Assembly: GCF_003576645.1 (NCBI RefSeq)
Contig: NC_044917.1
Span: forward strand, 17,262,227 to 17,326,226
Length of the DNA stretch: 64,000 nucleotides
Reading direction: 5' to 3'
DNA from: Ipomoea triloba
Lineage: Eukaryota > Streptophyta > Magnoliopsida > Solanales > Convolvulaceae
Positions 62,161-64,000 of this stretch are shown piece by piece (the first letter of the stretch is position 1; each line of letters starts with the position of its first letter). A program made the position numbers and the translations under genes. The notes under the pieces are model-generated. The model was not told where the DNA came from. It saw only the letters and a program-made list of their open reading frames with translations, and did not search any database.

Positions 62161-64000
62161 AATTCTATTAGCACAATTTAATTTATAATTGTAGTACGAA
62201 TATGACTTGTATTACCATATTTTACAATATTACGTAAACCTTAATAATATAGGAGTGTTTTGGGCGAAAAGTTAAAATGAAGGATTTTGTTTTTATTAAT
62301 AGTGTAGATTGCATTGCAGGGAAGTATATGTACTGTATTATTACGATTAGTAATTTTAATCTAGAATTGTATTACGAATAAGAAAGTAAATAAAAAATAT
62401 ATATATATTATTAAGAATTCTATTACCACATTTTAATTTACAATTGTAGTACGAATAGGAATTGTATTAGCATATTTTACAATATTACATAAACTTAATA
62501 GTATATGAGTGTTTTTGGTGGAAAGTTAAAATGGATGATTTTGTTTTTATTAATAGTATAGATTACGTTGCAAAGAAGTATATGTACTTTAATATTAAAA
62601 TTAGTAATTTTAATCTAGAATTGTATTACGAATAGAAAGTAAAAAAGAATATATTTTATTAGGATCCTCAAAATAATATATTTTATTAGGAATTCAATTA
62701 CCACATTTTAATTTACAATTGTAATACGAATTGGAATTGTATTACCATATGTTACAATATTACGTAAACCTTAACAGTATATGACTGTTTTGGACGGGAA
62801 ATTAAAATGGAGGATTTTTTTTTTATTAATAGTATAGATATAGATTGTGTTGCAGGGAGGTATATGTACTGTATTATTACGATTAGTAATTTTAATCTAG
62901 AATTGTATTACGAATAGAAAATTAAAGTAGAAAAGAATATATTTTATTTGGAATTCTATTACCGCATTTTAATTTGCAATTGTAGTACGAATAGGAATTG
63001 TATTACCATATTTTACAATATTACGTAAACCTTAATAGTATATGAGTGTTTTGGCGGAAGTTAAAATGGAGCGTTTTGTTTTTATTAATAGTATAGTTAT
63101 AGATTGCGTTGCGTGGAAGTATATCTACTATATTATTATGATTAGTAATTTTAATCTAGAATTGTATTACGAATAGGAAAGTAAAAAAGAATATATTTTG
63201 TTTGAAATTCTATTACCACATTTTAATTTACAATTGTAGTACGAATAGAAATTGATTTATCATATTTTACAATATTACGTAAACCTTAATAGTATAGGAG
63301 TTTTTTGGGGAGAAAGTTAAAATGGAGGATTTTGTTTTTATTAATAGTATAGATTGCGTTGCAAGGAAGTATATTGTACTGTATTATTACGATTAGTAAT
63401 TTTAATCTATAATTGTATTACGAATAGGAAAGTAAAAAAGAATATATTTTATTAGGAATTCTATTACCACATTTTAATTTACAGTTGTAGTGCGAATAGG
63501 AATTGTATTACCATATTTACAATATTACGTAACTCTTAATAGTATAGGTGTGTTTTGGGCGAGAAATTATAATGGAGGATTTTGTTTTTATTAATAGTAT
63601 ATATAGATTACATTTAAAAGAAGTATATGTACTGTGTTATTAAAATTAGTAATTTTAATCTAGAATTGTATTGCGAATAGGAAAGTAAAAAAAATATATT
63701 TTATTGGGAATTCTATTACATACCACATTTTAATTTACAATTCTAGTACGAATAGGAATTGTATTATCATATTTTGCAATATTACGTAAACCTTAATAAT
63801 ATATGAGTGTTTTGGACGGGAAGTTAAAATGGAGGATTTTATTTTTATCAATAGTATAGATATAGATTGCGTTGCACAGAAGTATATGTACTGTATTATT
63901 ACGATTAGTAATTTTAATCTAGAATTGTATTACGAATAGGAAAGTAAAAAAGAATATATTTTATTAGGAATTTATTACCACATTTTAATTTATAATTGTA
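62161..64000 (+). repeat. Tandem satellite, about 255-bp unit, at least seven copies
   Basis: The word AATTCTATTACCACATTTTA and close variants recur at 62161, 62416, 62691, 62952, 63206, 63457, 63709 and 63971 (spacing 251-275 bp). Between them the same order of words occurs: ACAATATTACGTAAACCTTA, TTTTATTAATAGTATAGAT, AGTAATTTTAATCTAGAATT and GAAAGTAAAAAAGAATATAT. The array runs past the right edge. The 275-bp unit carries a small local duplication at 62660-62690. Confidence 0.95.

Overview
The window looks like accessory, transposon-rich nuclear DNA from a flowering plant, most likely a eudicot. The evidence is Ty1/copia elements primed by initiator tRNA-Met, a plant L1-type LINE with a C-terminal RNase H, Stowaway-, Mutator-, hAT- and Harbinger-like MITEs, a CACTA end, and AT-rich intergenic DNA. 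I cannot name the species. No complete host gene was found; the only host-gene candidate is an exon-like segment with a promoter-like upstream region at 7247-7756, repeated at 14095-14604. No bacterial-type operons, tRNA or rRNA genes, or CRISPR arrays were seen.

Layout. 1-7201 holds the 3' two thirds of a Sirevirus (SIRE/Maximus-type Ty1/copia) on the minus strand: integrase, reverse transcriptase and RNase H, a small ORF, purine-tract repeats, and a long envelope-position ORF that leaves the window at its left edge. 7199-17429 is a scrambled block from the same family, with LTRs, primer sites and Gag in both orientations around a 25-N gap. Re-inverting 7201-11415 would put protease and pre-integrase directly in frame with the integrase at 7201, so this is one element assembled or rearranged inside out. 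17430-22985 carries older, decayed Sirevirus Gag, LTR and integrase pieces, one split by a 1.4-kb insertion. 23000-27600 is intergenic with MITEs and a 421-N gap. 27640-32935 is a nearly full-length LINE with intact ORF1 and an ORF2 broken mainly at tryptophan codons. 33008-36604 is a non-autonomous LTR element, probably Ty3-type, carrying minisatellites and two Mutator-like MITEs. 36600-52000 is AT-rich intergenic DNA with at least ten small elements, several with clear target-site duplications and two with a matching empty site in the window. 52020-54223 is a decayed copia. 54713-59268 is a structurally complete, young copia of the Ale/Retrofit type. From 62161 a roughly 255-bp tandem satellite runs off the right edge.

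The genes here do not cooperate as a host pathway. They are parts of transposon life cycles: Gag particle, protease, integrase and reverse transcriptase with RNase H for the LTR elements; nucleic-acid-binding ORF1 plus endonuclease/reverse transcriptase for the LINE. Several striking structures are probably assembly artefacts. Three of the four single n characters sit between direct duplicates, a pattern expected of contig overlaps that were not merged. These should be settled before biology is read into them.
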